A stretch of 19,557 nucleotides of DNA from JAUXLW01 sp964195005 (GTDB lineage: Bacteria > Actinomycetota > Acidimicrobiia > Spongiisociales > SHLN01), in assembly GCA_964195005.1 (NCBI GenBank), contig CAXMOO010000030.1, forward strand, positions 1-19,557. Reading direction: 5' to 3'. Positions 1-7,691 of the stretch are shown here, piece after piece. The stretch's first letter is position 1. The number at the start of each line of letters is the position of its first letter. The notes under the pieces were generated by a model. The model was given only the letters and a program-made list of their open reading frames with translations, did not search any database and was not told the DNA's origin. The translations under genes were made by a program, and so were the position numbers.

Positions 1-1
1 C

Positions 2-382
2 GGTGTGCTCGCGGCACTAGAAGAAGCTGAGGCAGTTTTGATTGCACCCTCCAACCCACCCTTGTCCATATGGCCGATCCTGGCCATCCCGGGCATTCGC
101 CAAGCCGTGGCTAAGAAGGAACGGGTGTTTTGCGTTAGCCCGCTGATTGGCGGCAAAGCCCTCAAGGGTCCGGCCGATCGGGTGATGCAGGCTCTTGGCC
201 TCGGCTCGGGAAACCAATCGGTGATCAACGCCTATGAGGGGCTGATCTCAGACCTGATCGTCCACACGGATGATGTGGAAGAACAGCTGACGGGTGTTAC
301 ATCGGTCCACGCAACAGACACTCTGATCGCCCAACCCGCTGCTGCCGGCCGCTTTAGCGAATGGCTACTGGGTCTCTTTTGA
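2..382 (+). CDS. cofD: 2-phospho-L-lactate transferase (CofD/FbiA), C-terminal part, cut by window edge
   Basis: The protein transfers a phospholactate-type group onto the deazaflavin Fo, giving the F420 core that CofE then glutamylates in the cytoplasm. Only the last ~126 residues are in the window, and the frame is open to its left edge. The diagnostic CofD stretch is present: an APSNPPLSIWPIL segment near the start of the visible part, followed by SPLIGGKALKGPADRVM, which forms part of the nucleotide/Fo-binding core. The C-terminus, with a DTLI..P segment, looks complete. The stop overlaps the next gene (cofE), the usual F420 operon order. The true start lies upstream, so the GTG at position 5 is not the start. 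Identification is by remembered family motifs, and I am confident of the family. Confidence 0.9.
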   Translation, partial: GVLAALEEAEAVLIAPSNPPLSIWPILAIPGIRQAVAKKERVFCVSPLIGGKALKGPADRVMQALGLGSGNQSVINAYEGLISDLIVHTDDVEEQLTGVTSVHATDTLIAQPAAAGRFSEWLLGLF

Positions 383-1071
383 TCTCGATATTCCCTCTGC
401 CAGGAATCCCCGAAGTGGCCGCCGGCGACGATCTTGCCGCTCTCATCGAAACAGCGCTGAAGGGCCAGGACCTCACAGCCGCAGACGGCGACGTACTGGT
501 GGTGACCCACAAGGTGGTGTCCAAGGCCGAGGGACGCACAGCACAGGTGCTCACGGACGAGGAGTATCGAGCTCTGGTGGAGAGCGAAGCCGCCACAATC
601 ATTCGACGCCGGGGAACCGTGATCATCACCCGCACCCGGCATGGATTCGTCTGCGCCAACGCCGCAGTGGATCGGTCGAATTCACCCGAGAACACCGCGG
701 TGATGCTCCCCGAAGACCCGGACAGGTCGGCCCACCGGCTGCGCATGGCCCTCGAACAGGTCTACAGCTGCCGGCTGGGCGTCGTGATAACGGACACATT
801 CGGGAGAGCCTGGCGGGGCGGTCAGGTCGATGTCGCCATTGGGATTTCGGGGGTGGTATCCATTCTGGACATGCGCGGGAACGTGGACCACGATGGCCGG
901 ACCCTCACGGCAACCCAGATCGCTGTGGCAGACGAACTGGCAGCCGCAGCCGACCTGGCGATGGGCAAATCCACCGGGATCCCGGTGGCCCTGATAAGAG
1001 GTGGTGACTTTCTCGGAGAAGGACGGGCGACGGACCTCATCCGTGACCCGGCCGACGACTTCTTCCTGTAA
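361..1071 (+). CDS. cofE: Coenzyme F420-0:L-glutamate ligase, single-domain CofE
   Basis: This GTP-dependent ligase adds L-glutamate(s) to F420-0. Family features in order: IFPLPGIPEV near the N-terminus, GDVLVVTHKVVSKAEGR (residues ~43-59), ITRTRHGFVCANAAVDRSN (~90-108), VVITDTFGRAWRGGQVDVAIG (~141-161), and a tail containing VADELAAAADL and IPVALIRG. At 236 residues it is only the ligase domain. Mycobacterial FbiB carries an extra C-terminal nitroreductase-like domain of about 200 residues, which is absent here because the stop at 1069-1071 is followed by non-coding DNA. The ATG at 361 lies inside cofD. A TTG at 379, overlapping the cofD stop as TTGA, is an alternative start that also keeps the conserved N-terminus. 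Either start implies translational coupling to cofD. Confidence 0.93.
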   Translation: MATGSLLISIFPLPGIPEVAAGDDLAALIETALKGQDLTAADGDVLVVTHKVVSKAEGRTAQVLTDEEYRALVESEAATIIRRRGTVIITRTRHGFVCANAAVDRSNSPENTAVMLPEDPDRSAHRLRMALEQVYSCRLGVVITDTFGRAWRGGQVDVAIGISGVVSILDMRGNVDHDGRTLTATQIAVADELAAAADLAMGKSTGIPVALIRGGDFLGEGRATDLIRDPADDFFL

Positions 1072-1442
1072 ACAGTAAGCAGTCGGCAGACCCCTCCTGC
1101 GGAGCGGAGTCTTCGGAGTGTGTAGACCGGGGACATGGTTTACACGCGGGAGGAGACTGCGTGGGTGGTGCCCACCAACAGCAGGAATGCCAGAGGCTTG
1201 CCTTCACCACAACTGTTGCCTCCATATGACCCTGCGCATGGCGGTGCCCAACAATCAGTTCTTGGTTCGGTGCGTGTCTAACCGGCTCGTGATGCAACCA
1301 TCGAGTCCTACCAACGCTCCGCTCAGGGTGCCGTTGTTGGGAACCACCCCCTCCCAGCCTCCCCACTCCGTTTCACTCCGTGGGAGAGGAGCAAAAGTCG
1401 GCAGTCGCCAAGAGTCTTTGCTGACTGCTGACTGCTGATTGC
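1072..1442. other. Gene-free convergent gap with imperfect terminal inverted repeats
   Basis: These 371 bases separate the converging cofE and epimerase genes, and I see no convincing coding frame. The two ends are related in inverted orientation: 1073-1090 matches the reverse complement of 1417-1434 at 15 of 18 positions, both being degenerate copies of an AGTCAGC-type heptamer. Inside them, CGGAGTG (1114-1120) has inverted partners CACTCCG at 1364-1370 and 1374-1380. This resembles a small non-autonomous repeat element or a degenerate intergenic repeat. No transposase or clear target-site duplication is visible. The same gap holds a hairpin and a heptamer array, listed separately. Confidence 0.5.
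1358..1389. terminator. Hairpin between convergent genes, possible bidirectional terminator
   Basis: CCTCCCCAC (1358-1366) pairs with GTGGGAGAGG (1380-1389) as a 9-bp GC-rich stem with one bulged A and a 13-base loop that contains part of a CACTCCG direct repeat. It lies between the 3' ends of cofE (+) and the epimerase gene (-). No run of T follows on either strand, so intrinsic termination is only plausible. It could instead be part of the inverted-repeat element. Confidence 0.4.
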
Positions 1443-1447
1443 CTATT
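1420..1447. repeat. Heptanucleotide tandem repeat, four degenerate copies
   Basis: Period-7 units read GCTGACT, GCTGACT, GCTGATT, GCCTATT. The last unit runs into the stop codon of the epimerase gene (1443-1445 on the minus strand). Two degenerate units in opposite orientation occur at 1074-1087, at the other end of the gap. Confidence 0.65.
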
Positions 1448-2381
1448 GCTCCCTGAAACCGGCCACGGTGCGGTTGATGCCGGTGACGAGATCGGTCCAC
1501 GGCTCCCACCCGAGATGAGCTTTGGCGGCGCCGGGGTCGATAACCGAACGGCTCAGATCCCCCGATTGGGCCGGCCCATGCTCGGGGCTGCCGTCATATC
1601 CGGCGGCGTCGGCGATGAGCGCGTAGAGCTCATTGACCGTGGTGGTTAACGCGGTTCCGATGTTGAGTCGAACCGCTCCGCCGATCTCCCCAGCCCGGGC
1701 AAAGGCGTCGACCACGTCTTCGACGTATACGTAATCCCGCGCTTGCTCGCCGTCGCCGTGGATGGTGGGGCGCATCCCGTCGAGCATTAGACGCGAGAAG
1801 ATGGCGACGACACCGGCTTCACCGTGGGGATCTTGTCTCGGCCCATACACATTTCCCAAAGCGAGGATGACGTAGTCAACCCCGGTCGAGGAATGGAAGT
1901 AGCGGTAATAGTCCTCAACGACCTTCTTCGATATTCCGTACGGTGAATCAGGCAGAGCAGGGAAATCCTCCGTCGCCGGCTTTCCCGGCACCTCCCCGAA
2001 CATCGCTCCCCCGGAAGACGCAAATACCACCCGCTGGGTGCCTGCCTCCTGGGCAGCCAACGACACGTTGATGGTGCCGAGGATGTTGACGCGGGCGTCG
2101 AAGATTGGATCCTCCACTGAAGGCCTCACCCCCGATTGGGCGGCGAGGTGGTGGATGACGTCGGGTTCGAAGCGCCGGACCGCTTCCCCGAACTCATCGC
2201 TGTTGATGTCCAACTGGTGAAAATGGAGTGATCCAGTCTTGCGGGCTTCGGCCAGACGGTCGAGCTGGCCCTTGGAGAGGTCGTCGACCGCCAGCACCTC
2301 CCAGTCGTCCGCAATCAGCCGGTCGGCGAGATGGGACCCGATAAACCCGGCCCCACCGGTGATCAATGCTTTCCCGCTCAT
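1443..2381 (-). CDS. NAD-dependent sugar-nucleotide epimerase, GalE-like extended SDR
   Basis: Predicted cytoplasmic nucleotide-sugar epimerase of 312 residues, the normal length for the family. The Rossmann glycine motif TGGAGFIG is at residues 8-15, with VDDLSKG at 32-38 for the NAD ribose. The catalytic set is complete: Ser122/Ser123 in ASSGGAMFGE, then Tyr148 and Lys152 in SPYGISKK. GNVYGPRQDP and RDYVYVEDVVDA are typical of UDP-glucose/UDP-pentose 4-epimerases. The start overlaps the stop of the upstream nucleotidyltransferase gene by 4 bp (ATGA), and this is the last gene of the minus-strand run. Because the run also makes UDP-glucuronate and UDP-xylose, the substrate could be UDP-xylose (to UDP-arabinose), UDP-GlcA or UDP-Glc. 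Sequence alone does not decide. Confidence 0.88.
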   Translation of the reverse strand: MSGKALITGGAGFIGSHLADRLIADDWEVLAVDDLSKGQLDRLAEARKTGSLHFHQLDINSDEFGEAVRRFEPDVIHHLAAQSGVRPSVEDPIFDARVNILGTINVSLAAQEAGTQRVVFASSGGAMFGEVPGKPATEDFPALPDSPYGISKKVVEDYYRYFHSSTGVDYVILALGNVYGPRQDPHGEAGVVAIFSRLMLDGMRPTIHGDGEQARDYVYVEDVVDAFARAGEIGGAVRLNIGTALTTTVNELYALIADAAGYDGSPEHGPAQSGDLSRSVIDPGAAKAHLGWEPWTDLVTGINRTVAGFREQ

Positions 2382-3403
2382 GAGTCCTCCCGGTCTCCCG
2401 GTGGCGAGAATGTGACAGAGCCCGGCTCGAGCCTGGTGTGGGGGGCAACCCGGGCACCGCGGTCGATCTCACATCCTGCGCCGACGACGGCGCCGGCACC
2501 AATCAATGACGCCCCGGTAACGGTAGCTCCGTTCTCCACCTCGGCCCCCCACCCGATGACCGCCCGGCGCACCGTGGCCCCGCTGCGCACCCGGGCACCG
2601 TCAAGAACAATGGCCTCTTCCACGATGGCGTCCGATTCCACCTCGGCCGACGGGGAGATGTAGCTCCAGGCGCCATCGATTCGACCGGGAAACTGGACCA
2701 GTCGCGACCTCCCGGCCGCCACCGCATCATGGGTCGCCAGGTAAAGGTCGGGCGTACCTATGTCGAGCCACTCCCCGCTGATCGTAACGCCACCGAGCTC
2801 TCCCGATTCGACCAGCGCCGGGAAGACTTCCCGCTCGAAAGACAGCCGCCCCGGTGGATAGCGCTCGAGGACCTGCCGGGTCATGAGGTACATACCGGCA
2901 TTGATCGTCCTGGCTGAAGCCGTCCCGGGGGGAGGTTTCTCTATGAAGCGCTCGACTGTGCCGTCTGGATCGGTCACCACTACGCCGTATGCGCTGGGGT
3001 CTGCGACCTCCACCAGCGCGAGCACAGCCGGCAGCTCGGGTGCCTCTGCCACGAATCGTTCCAGCTCACCTTCGAGTACCACGTCCCCGTTGAGAACCAG
3101 AAAACGATCATCCAGTTGCGGGCACACCGCGCACACCGGGCCGGCGGTATCGAGTGGGCTCTCCTCCACCGACACCACCACTCGAGGCTGGTCGACTCCG
3201 GCGGCGTAGTCCTTCCAAACCACCTCGTGCTCGCGACCCACGGCCAGGATCACCTCCTCCACCCCCACCTCGGCCAGCAGCCTGAACTGGAGCTCAATAA
3301 AGGAGACGCCGGCCACGGGCAACAAGCCCTTGGGCCTGTCGGCCGTGAGCGGCCACATCCTCGTTCCCATGCCACCAACTAGAAGCACGGCTTGGCGAAT
3401 CAT
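2378..3403 (-). CDS. Sugar-1-phosphate nucleotidyltransferase with hexapeptide-repeat tail
   Basis: This protein activates a sugar-1-phosphate with an NTP to an NDP-sugar. The N-terminal nucleotidyltransferase domain (about 1-235) has the signature GGMGTRMWPLT (10-20) with RPK (Lys25), NGD (metal ligand Asp107), FIEKP (153-157), NAG (168-170) and WLDIGTP (Asp214). Residues ~245-330 are imperfect hexapeptide repeats (AIVEEAIVLDGARVRSGATV and similar) that would form a left-handed beta-helix. The layout matches mannose-1-phosphate guanylyltransferase or glucose-1-phosphate thymidylyl/uridylyltransferase homologues. Which sugar and base are used cannot be told here. It overlaps both neighbours by 4 bp. 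If it makes UDP-glucose it would feed Ugd in the same run. If it makes GDP-mannose it would feed the GT2. Confidence 0.87.
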   Translation of the reverse strand: MIRQAVLLVGGMGTRMWPLTADRPKGLLPVAGVSFIELQFRLLAEVGVEEVILAVGREHEVVWKDYAAGVDQPRVVVSVEESPLDTAGPVCAVCPQLDDRFLVLNGDVVLEGELERFVAEAPELPAVLALVEVADPSAYGVVVTDPDGTVERFIEKPPPGTASARTINAGMYLMTRQVLERYPPGRLSFEREVFPALVESGELGGVTISGEWLDIGTPDLYLATHDAVAAGRSRLVQFPGRIDGAWSYISPSAEVESDAIVEEAIVLDGARVRSGATVRRAVIGWGAEVENGATVTGASLIGAGAVVGAGCEIDRGARVAPHTRLEPGSVTFSPPGDREDS

Positions 3404-4113
3404 CGAGTTATCGAGCTCAGCGGTTGCAGGCGAGTCGCGACCAAGATCTTCAACGCCGGGAATCCGTCCCGCCAGGTGATCTTCTTGCCTTCGCGCACCT
3501 CGCGGCCGGCGTAGGTGATGGGCACCTCCCAGATTCGTTCCCCAAGCCGAAGCACCTTGGCGGTCACCTCCGGTTCGAACTCGAAGCGATTGGCCGTGAG
3601 CCTCAGCGATCGGAGGAGCTCGGCGTCGAACATCTTATAGCAGGTCTCCATATCCGACAGCGTCGTGTTGTAGAGCACGTTTGTGACCAGGCTCAAAAAC
3701 CGATTCCCCACCCAATGCCAAAAGAACATGTTCCGCCGCTCCCCGGTGAAGCGTGATCCGTACACGACCCGTGCCTGGCCTTCCAGAAGCGGGCGCAGCA
3801 GCTTGCCGAAGTCGCGCGGGTCATACTCGAGATCCGCATCGTGCACGACGATGACATCGCCTTTAGCTTCTTCGATGCCGCGGCGGACGGCGGCTCCTTT
3901 GCCGCGGTTATTGGGGTAGCTGATCACACGCACGGTCGAGTCACGAAGCCGGTTGAGAATATCGCGAGTTCCGTCATCCGATCCGTCATCGATCACGATA
4001 ATCTCGCGGTCGATTGGCAACGGAGCGTCCCGCACCCGCCTAATCGCCTCGCCGACCGTGTTACGTTCGTTGAATACCGGAATCACGACCGAAAGCCGCC
4101 GGTAATCAGGCAT
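3400..4113 (-). CDS. Family 2 glycosyltransferase, polyprenyl-phosphate sugar synthase type (DPM1-like)
   Basis: A 237-residue GT-A enzyme that likely transfers a sugar from an NDP-sugar to a polyprenyl phosphate at the inner membrane face. Visible motifs: VVIPVFNERNTV (9-20), IDDGSDDGT (41-49), PNNRGKGAAVRRGI (67-80), the metal-binding DADLEYDP (92-99), GSRFTGERR (119-127) and SDMETCYKMF (153-162), a pattern typical of dolichyl-phosphate mannose/glucose synthases. There is no C-terminal pair of transmembrane helices, so it resembles the soluble, membrane-associated class. It overlaps the upstream decarboxylase by 8 bp and the downstream nucleotidyltransferase by 4 bp. The donor is unknown. 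UDP-xylose, its 4-epimer, UDP-glucose and GDP-mannose all fit the neighbours. Confidence 0.87.
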   Translation of the reverse strand: MPDYRRLSVVIPVFNERNTVGEAIRRVRDAPLPIDREIIVIDDGSDDGTRDILNRLRDSTVRVISYPNNRGKGAAVRRGIEEAKGDVIVVHDADLEYDPRDFGKLLRPLLEGQARVVYGSRFTGERRNMFFWHWVGNRFLSLVTNVLYNTTLSDMETCYKMFDAELLRSLRLTANRFEFEPEVTAKVLRLGERIWEVPITYAGREVREGKKITWRDGFPALKILVATRLQPLSSITR

Positions 4114-5029
4114 CCAGCACCGACTTGAAGTACTCGATTGTCGGTGGAAGGCCCATTTCCAGACTGATGCCGGGCTCCCAGCCGAGCAACTCCCTGGCCC
4201 TGGTGAGGTCGGGACGGCGCCGGACAGGGTCGGACTCCGGTAACGGATGGTGCTCTATCCCGGTATCCCCGACGGCCTCCACCACCCGGTCAGCCAGATC
4301 CTTCATCGACATCTCCTCCGCACTGCCGATATTCACCGGCACCGTGACATCGTTATTCGACAGCAACCAGATGCCGTCGATGAGATCGTCGACGTAACAG
4401 AACGATCGGGTCTGAGATCCATCGCCATGAAGAGAAAGCGGCCGACCCTGCAACGCCTGGCTTATGAAGTTCGATACCACCCGGCCGTCATCCGGAGCCA
4501 TGCCGGGGCCGTAGGTGTTGAAAATACGGACCACGCGAATCTCCGGCACCCGCTCCTGGCGGTGGTAGGCATAGGTGACGGCTTCTGCATAGCGCTTGGC
4601 CTCGTCGTAACAGGCCCTGGTGGAGGTCACCTCAACCGAGCCAGGGTAATCCTCGCTCTGGGGGTGCTGTGTGGGGTCGCCGTATACCTCAGACGTTGAC
4701 GCCAGCAAGAACCTGGAACCTTCCCGCTCTGCGAGATCGAGCATCTGGCGGGTGCCTTCGGCTCCGGTGCGCAGGGTCCCTATCGGATCGAGGAGGTAGC
4801 GGGGCGGAGATGCTGGAGAAGCCAGATGGTAGATACGGTCGAAGGGGCCGGGAAGGGACGGAGGCTCCACCACGGAGCCCTCGACAACTGTGGCGTCCTC
4901 ATGAGCTCCGAGGGGGCTGGGGCTCGACATATCGTCGAGTACCACCACTTCGTACCCCTCGGCTATAAGGCGTGCGCTCAGATTTCGGCCGAGGAATCCC
5001 GCCCCACCAGTCACCAGAGCTCGGCTCAT
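4106..5029 (-). CDS. uxs: UDP-glucuronate decarboxylase (UDP-xylose synthase), extended SDR
   Basis: Converts UDP-glucuronate to UDP-xylose and CO2 using bound NAD. The protein has 307 residues, close to typical bacterial UXS. It shows TGGAGFLG (7-14), YHLASPASPPRYLLDPIGTLRTG (67-89, a strong UXS signature), LLASTSEVYGDPTQHPQSEDYPG (108-130), then Tyr141 and Lys145 in CYDEAKR, and RIFNTYGPGM. The ASPASP and STSEVYGDP blocks separate it from UDP-glucose epimerases and from dTDP-glucose dehydratases. The usual RSCYDEGKR is slightly altered to RACYDEAKR. It lies directly after ugd with a 4-bp overlap (ATGA), so product and substrate are consecutive in one transcript. Symbol follows eukaryotic/bacterial UXS usage. 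Confidence 0.9.
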   Translation of the reverse strand: MSRALVTGGAGFLGRNLSARLIAEGYEVVVLDDMSSPSPLGAHEDATVVEGSVVEPPSLPGPFDRIYHLASPASPPRYLLDPIGTLRTGAEGTRQMLDLAEREGSRFLLASTSEVYGDPTQHPQSEDYPGSVEVTSTRACYDEAKRYAEAVTYAYHRQERVPEIRVVRIFNTYGPGMAPDDGRVVSNFISQALQGRPLSLHGDGSQTRSFCYVDDLIDGIWLLSNNDVTVPVNIGSAEEMSMKDLADRVVEAVGDTGIEHHPLPESDPVRRRPDLTRARELLGWEPGISLEMGLPPTIEYFKSVLDA

Positions 5030-6294
5030 CTACCGATACCTTCGTACTCAATTCCAAGGTTGCGAACCGCATCGGGGTCAAGCATGTTGCGAGCATCGAC
5101 GATACAGGGCGTGGCCATGTCCTCGCGCACCGCCATCAAATCCACCGACTGAAACTCGGGCCACTCGGTGGCGATCAACAGCAGGTCGGCGCCCTTGACT
5201 GCCGCCATCGCGTCGTCCACCCGACGGACGCCTGCAACCGGTGCCGCCTGCGGATCGTAAGCTTGAACATCGGCCCCGCCGGCGATGAGCTCCTTAGCGA
5301 GAAAGACGGCAGGCGATTCTCTCACGTCATCGGTGCCGGCTTTGAAGGCAAGGCCCCAGAGACCGATGGTCTTGCCGGCAAGGTCGCCTCCCACGGCCGC
5401 CCGGACTTTGTCCACAACCCGGTGCCGCTGCAGCTCGTTGACTTCGATTACGCCCTTCAGGAGAGAGAAGTCATACCCGGCACCCTCGGCGATGGCCACA
5501 AGCGCATGGGTGTCTTTGGGAAAACACGAGCCACCGTACCCGGGGCCGGGATTGAGGAAGTGATGACCAATACGCCGGTCGTAGCCCATGCCGAGCAGAA
5601 CGTCCTCGACGTCGGCCCCAACCGCCTCCGACACGTTGGCGATGGCGTTGGCAAAGGTGATGCGCGTCGCCAGGTAGGCGTTGGAGGCGTATTTGATCAT
5701 CTCCGATGACTTCGGATCCGTGACAACGAGCGGCGCCTGCAGAGCCTGGTAGAGCTCCATCATCACCTCGGCCGCCTCCTGGCTCGTGGTGCCGATGACG
5801 ATCCGGTCGGGGTGTTGAAAATCGGCAACCGCGCTGCCCTCACGAAGGAACTCAGGGTTGGATACAACGAAGACCCGGGCTCCCATATCGTCCAACTGTT
5901 TCTGGAACCGGGCAACGGAGCCAACCGGTACCGTCGACTTGACAACCACAACCGACCCCGGATCCAAGATAGGACCAAAATCGTTCAGTGCCGCTTCGAT
6001 ATAGGAGGTGTCGGCCGAGCCATCCTCGCCCTGCGGAGTTGGCAGGGCTATGAAAACCACCCTGGCACCTGCGACGGCTTCCTTGTTGTCAGAATGAAAC
6101 GACAGCAGCTTGTTGGCCATTCCATCCGCCAGGAGCCCGTCTAGTCCCGCTTCGTAGAGCGGGACCTTCCCGGCTCGCAACATCTCCAACTTGGCCGGAT
6201 CGGCCTCGCCTGCCCGAACCGAGTGACCGAGGTAGGCCATTCCCGACGCCGTCACCAGGCCGACATATCCCGCGCCGATTACCGCTACTTGCAT
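5026..6294 (-). CDS. ugd: UDP-glucose 6-dehydrogenase
   Basis: Oxidises UDP-glucose twice to UDP-glucuronate with 2 NAD+ in the cytoplasm. The length of 422 residues is normal. The N-terminal Rossmann fold has GAGYVG (7-12). The residue that binds the NAD ribose looks like Glu30 (RAGEAD) instead of the usual Asp, and YEAGL replaces the common YEPGL. The family landmarks STVPVGS (120-126), NPEFLREGSAV (146-156), EMIKYASNAYLATRITFANAI (Lys201) and PGYGGSCFPKDTHAL (catalytic Cys257) are intact. The C-terminal domain holds GLAFKAGTDDVRESPA. The ATG is preceded by GAGGT at good spacing. It begins the five-gene nucleotide-sugar run and is followed by uxs with a 4-bp overlap. Ugd rather than GDP-mannose dehydrogenase is favoured by that neighbour. 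Confidence 0.93.
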   Translation of the reverse strand: MQVAVIGAGYVGLVTASGMAYLGHSVRAGEADPAKLEMLRAGKVPLYEAGLDGLLADGMANKLLSFHSDNKEAVAGARVVFIALPTPQGEDGSADTSYIEAALNDFGPILDPGSVVVVKSTVPVGSVARFQKQLDDMGARVFVVSNPEFLREGSAVADFQHPDRIVIGTTSQEAAEVMMELYQALQAPLVVTDPKSSEMIKYASNAYLATRITFANAIANVSEAVGADVEDVLLGMGYDRRIGHHFLNPGPGYGGSCFPKDTHALVAIAEGAGYDFSLLKGVIEVNELQRHRVVDKVRAAVGGDLAGKTIGLWGLAFKAGTDDVRESPAVFLAKELIAGGADVQAYDPQAAPVAGVRRVDDAMAAVKGADLLLIATEWPEFQSVDLMAVREDMATPCIVDARNMLDPDAVRNLGIEYEGIGR

Positions 6295-6300
6295 TTCAAG

Positions 6301-6305
6301 ACCTC
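6301..6305 (-). promoter_or_regulatory. Ribosome binding site of ugd
   Basis: GAGGT on the minus strand lies 6 bases before the ugd ATG, one of the few clear Shine-Dalgarno sites here. It sits in the 70-bp gap between the LCP gene and ugd (6295-6364), the largest gap in the eight-gene run and the natural place for an internal promoter. A TATATG just upstream of the site is a weak -10 candidate, and I see no -35 match. Confidence 0.55.
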
Positions 6306-6364
6306 ATATAGCCTTTCGAGAAGAATCGGCGCCTGCTCTGGCTGACTTAAACCCGTTGATCTCA

Positions 6365-7678
6365 TTACGAAACAGCATCTCCGAAATCGACTGCATCGGC
6401 CCCAAGATAGACGACTAGATCGACACCACTGGTGGTGAGATTGCCGTCCTGCACGGTTCCGAAGCCTATTTGGGCGACGAAGGAATCGGCTGTCGAAATC
6501 TGGCCGGGGCGAGCTATCACGATGGTTTCCTGATAGTCGCTGCTCTCGGCATTGCCGACGGCCGCCACGACGTGGCCCAGCGATTCGAGGAACTGGGCAA
6601 AGTCGGTGCCGGCGCCATTGCGCCCATTGGCGTTGCGCACTTCGATCCTCAAGCTCAGCTGGCTGTTGGTCAGCGGTTGCCCCGACCGCAAGGCCGCCAA
6701 GACCTGTTCGGCATCTGGCTGTCTCTCAACGACGTAGGAGATACCACCTCGCAACGCGAAGTCGACGGGAAGCGTTACTGCCTCAAGCTCCTCGGACTTG
6801 AACGAGCGCATGTTCCAGGCCAACTCACGAAGCGTTTCGAAGTCGAGTCCGCTGTCGGTGCGAATCTCCGCGCCGATGCTTGAAACCAGCTCCCCCATAT
6901 CCAGCCAACGGGAGGGGCGCTTAGCCTCATTGAGAATGGCAAAGATCAATGACTGCTGGCGCTTGGTGCGCTCGAGGTCGCTGCCCGGCACCCCCCGCCA
7001 TTCACCGTTGACAAACTCCTCGAGCGTTCGTGAGCGGGCAAAAGCCAGTGCCGTAGCGCCATTCATATGGATGGTTCCCGCGTCCACCAGAAGCCCCGAC
7101 TTCAGATCCCGCGATGGCAGCGGGAAGTAGTAGTCGAGCCCTCCAAGCTCATCAACGATGTTGGCAAACCCCACAAAGTCCACCTCCACGTAATGATTAA
7201 TCGGGACACCCGTCACATCGGAGACGGCGTCGATGACTGAGTTGGTGTCGCGGGAATAGGCGGCATTGAGCTTCTCGACGCCACCCCCGGGCCTCTCAAC
7301 CAACAAGTCGCGGGGCAAGCTGACCAGTTGAGCCGTGCCTTCCCCCGGATCCACCCTGAACAACATGATGACGTCGGCCCGCTGCCCCTCGAAATACCCG
7401 AACTCGCCCTCCAGATCGTCCGTCAGCGTGTCGCGGGTGTCGCTGCCAACCAGGAGGATGAAAATGGGGTCGCTCGAGCTGCCGCTGGGGGCAACCAGGG
7501 CGGTGAGCTGTTCTGGGGGGATAGTTTCAATCGACTCCACCACCGCCTCCTTGATGCCGTTCAGATAGAACAACATGGCAAAGACAGCCACGTTGGCTAT
7601 GACCAGCAATGCCACCAGGAGGCGGCGCAGCCGGGATCCAAGTGGAAGCGGCGCGGAAGTCGTGACAGACCTCTGCAT
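6365..7678 (-). CDS. LytR-CpsA-Psr (LCP) family protein with C-terminal LytR_C domain
   Basis: Membrane-anchored phosphotransferase-type enzyme that attaches lipid-linked glycopolymers to peptidoglycan on the outer face of the membrane. From the ATG at 7678 (437 residues) there is a short basic cytoplasmic tail and one transmembrane helix (about 19-40). The LCP domain follows, with LLVGSDTR (75-82), RADVIMLFRVD (100-110), SLPRDLLV (120-127), NHYVEVDFVGF (161-171), ALAFARSR (210-217) and DLERTKRQQ (234-242), carrying the conserved Arg/Asp residues that bind the polyprenyl pyrophosphate. The last ~95 residues (SLRIEVRNANGRNGAGTDFA onward) match the LytR_C domain. The frame is open 61 codons further upstream, but that part covers the neighbouring hydrolase gene and is Arg/Ser-rich. 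The internal ATG gives a proper N-terminus 13 bp after the upstream stop. Its place beside nucleotide-sugar genes fits wall glycopolymer assembly. Confidence 0.9.
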   Translation of the reverse strand: MQRSVTTSAPLPLGSRLRRLLVALLVIANVAVFAMLFYLNGIKEAVVESIETIPPEQLTALVAPSGSSSDPIFILLVGSDTRDTLTDDLEGEFGYFEGQRADVIMLFRVDPGEGTAQLVSLPRDLLVERPGGGVEKLNAAYSRDTNSVIDAVSDVTGVPINHYVEVDFVGFANIVDELGGLDYYFPLPSRDLKSGLLVDAGTIHMNGATALAFARSRTLEEFVNGEWRGVPGSDLERTKRQQSLIFAILNEAKRPSRWLDMGELVSSIGAEIRTDSGLDFETLRELAWNMRSFKSEELEAVTLPVDFALRGGISYVVERQPDAEQVLAALRSGQPLTNSQLSLRIEVRNANGRNGAGTDFAQFLESLGHVVAAVGNAESSDYQETIVIARPGQISTADSFVAQIGFGTVQDGNLTTSGVDLVVYLGADAVDFGDAVS

Positions 7679-7691
7679 TGGTGCGAGATTA

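Noticed and set aside
1118..1438. A 106-codon plus-strand frame in the convergent gap
   Set aside because: Its Cys/Arg/Pro-rich composition is not protein-like, it runs through the hairpin and heptamer repeats, and it has no ribosome binding site.
1420..1447. A CRISPR-like repeat array
   Set aside because: Units are only 7 bases and directly adjacent with no spacers; this is a microrepeat.
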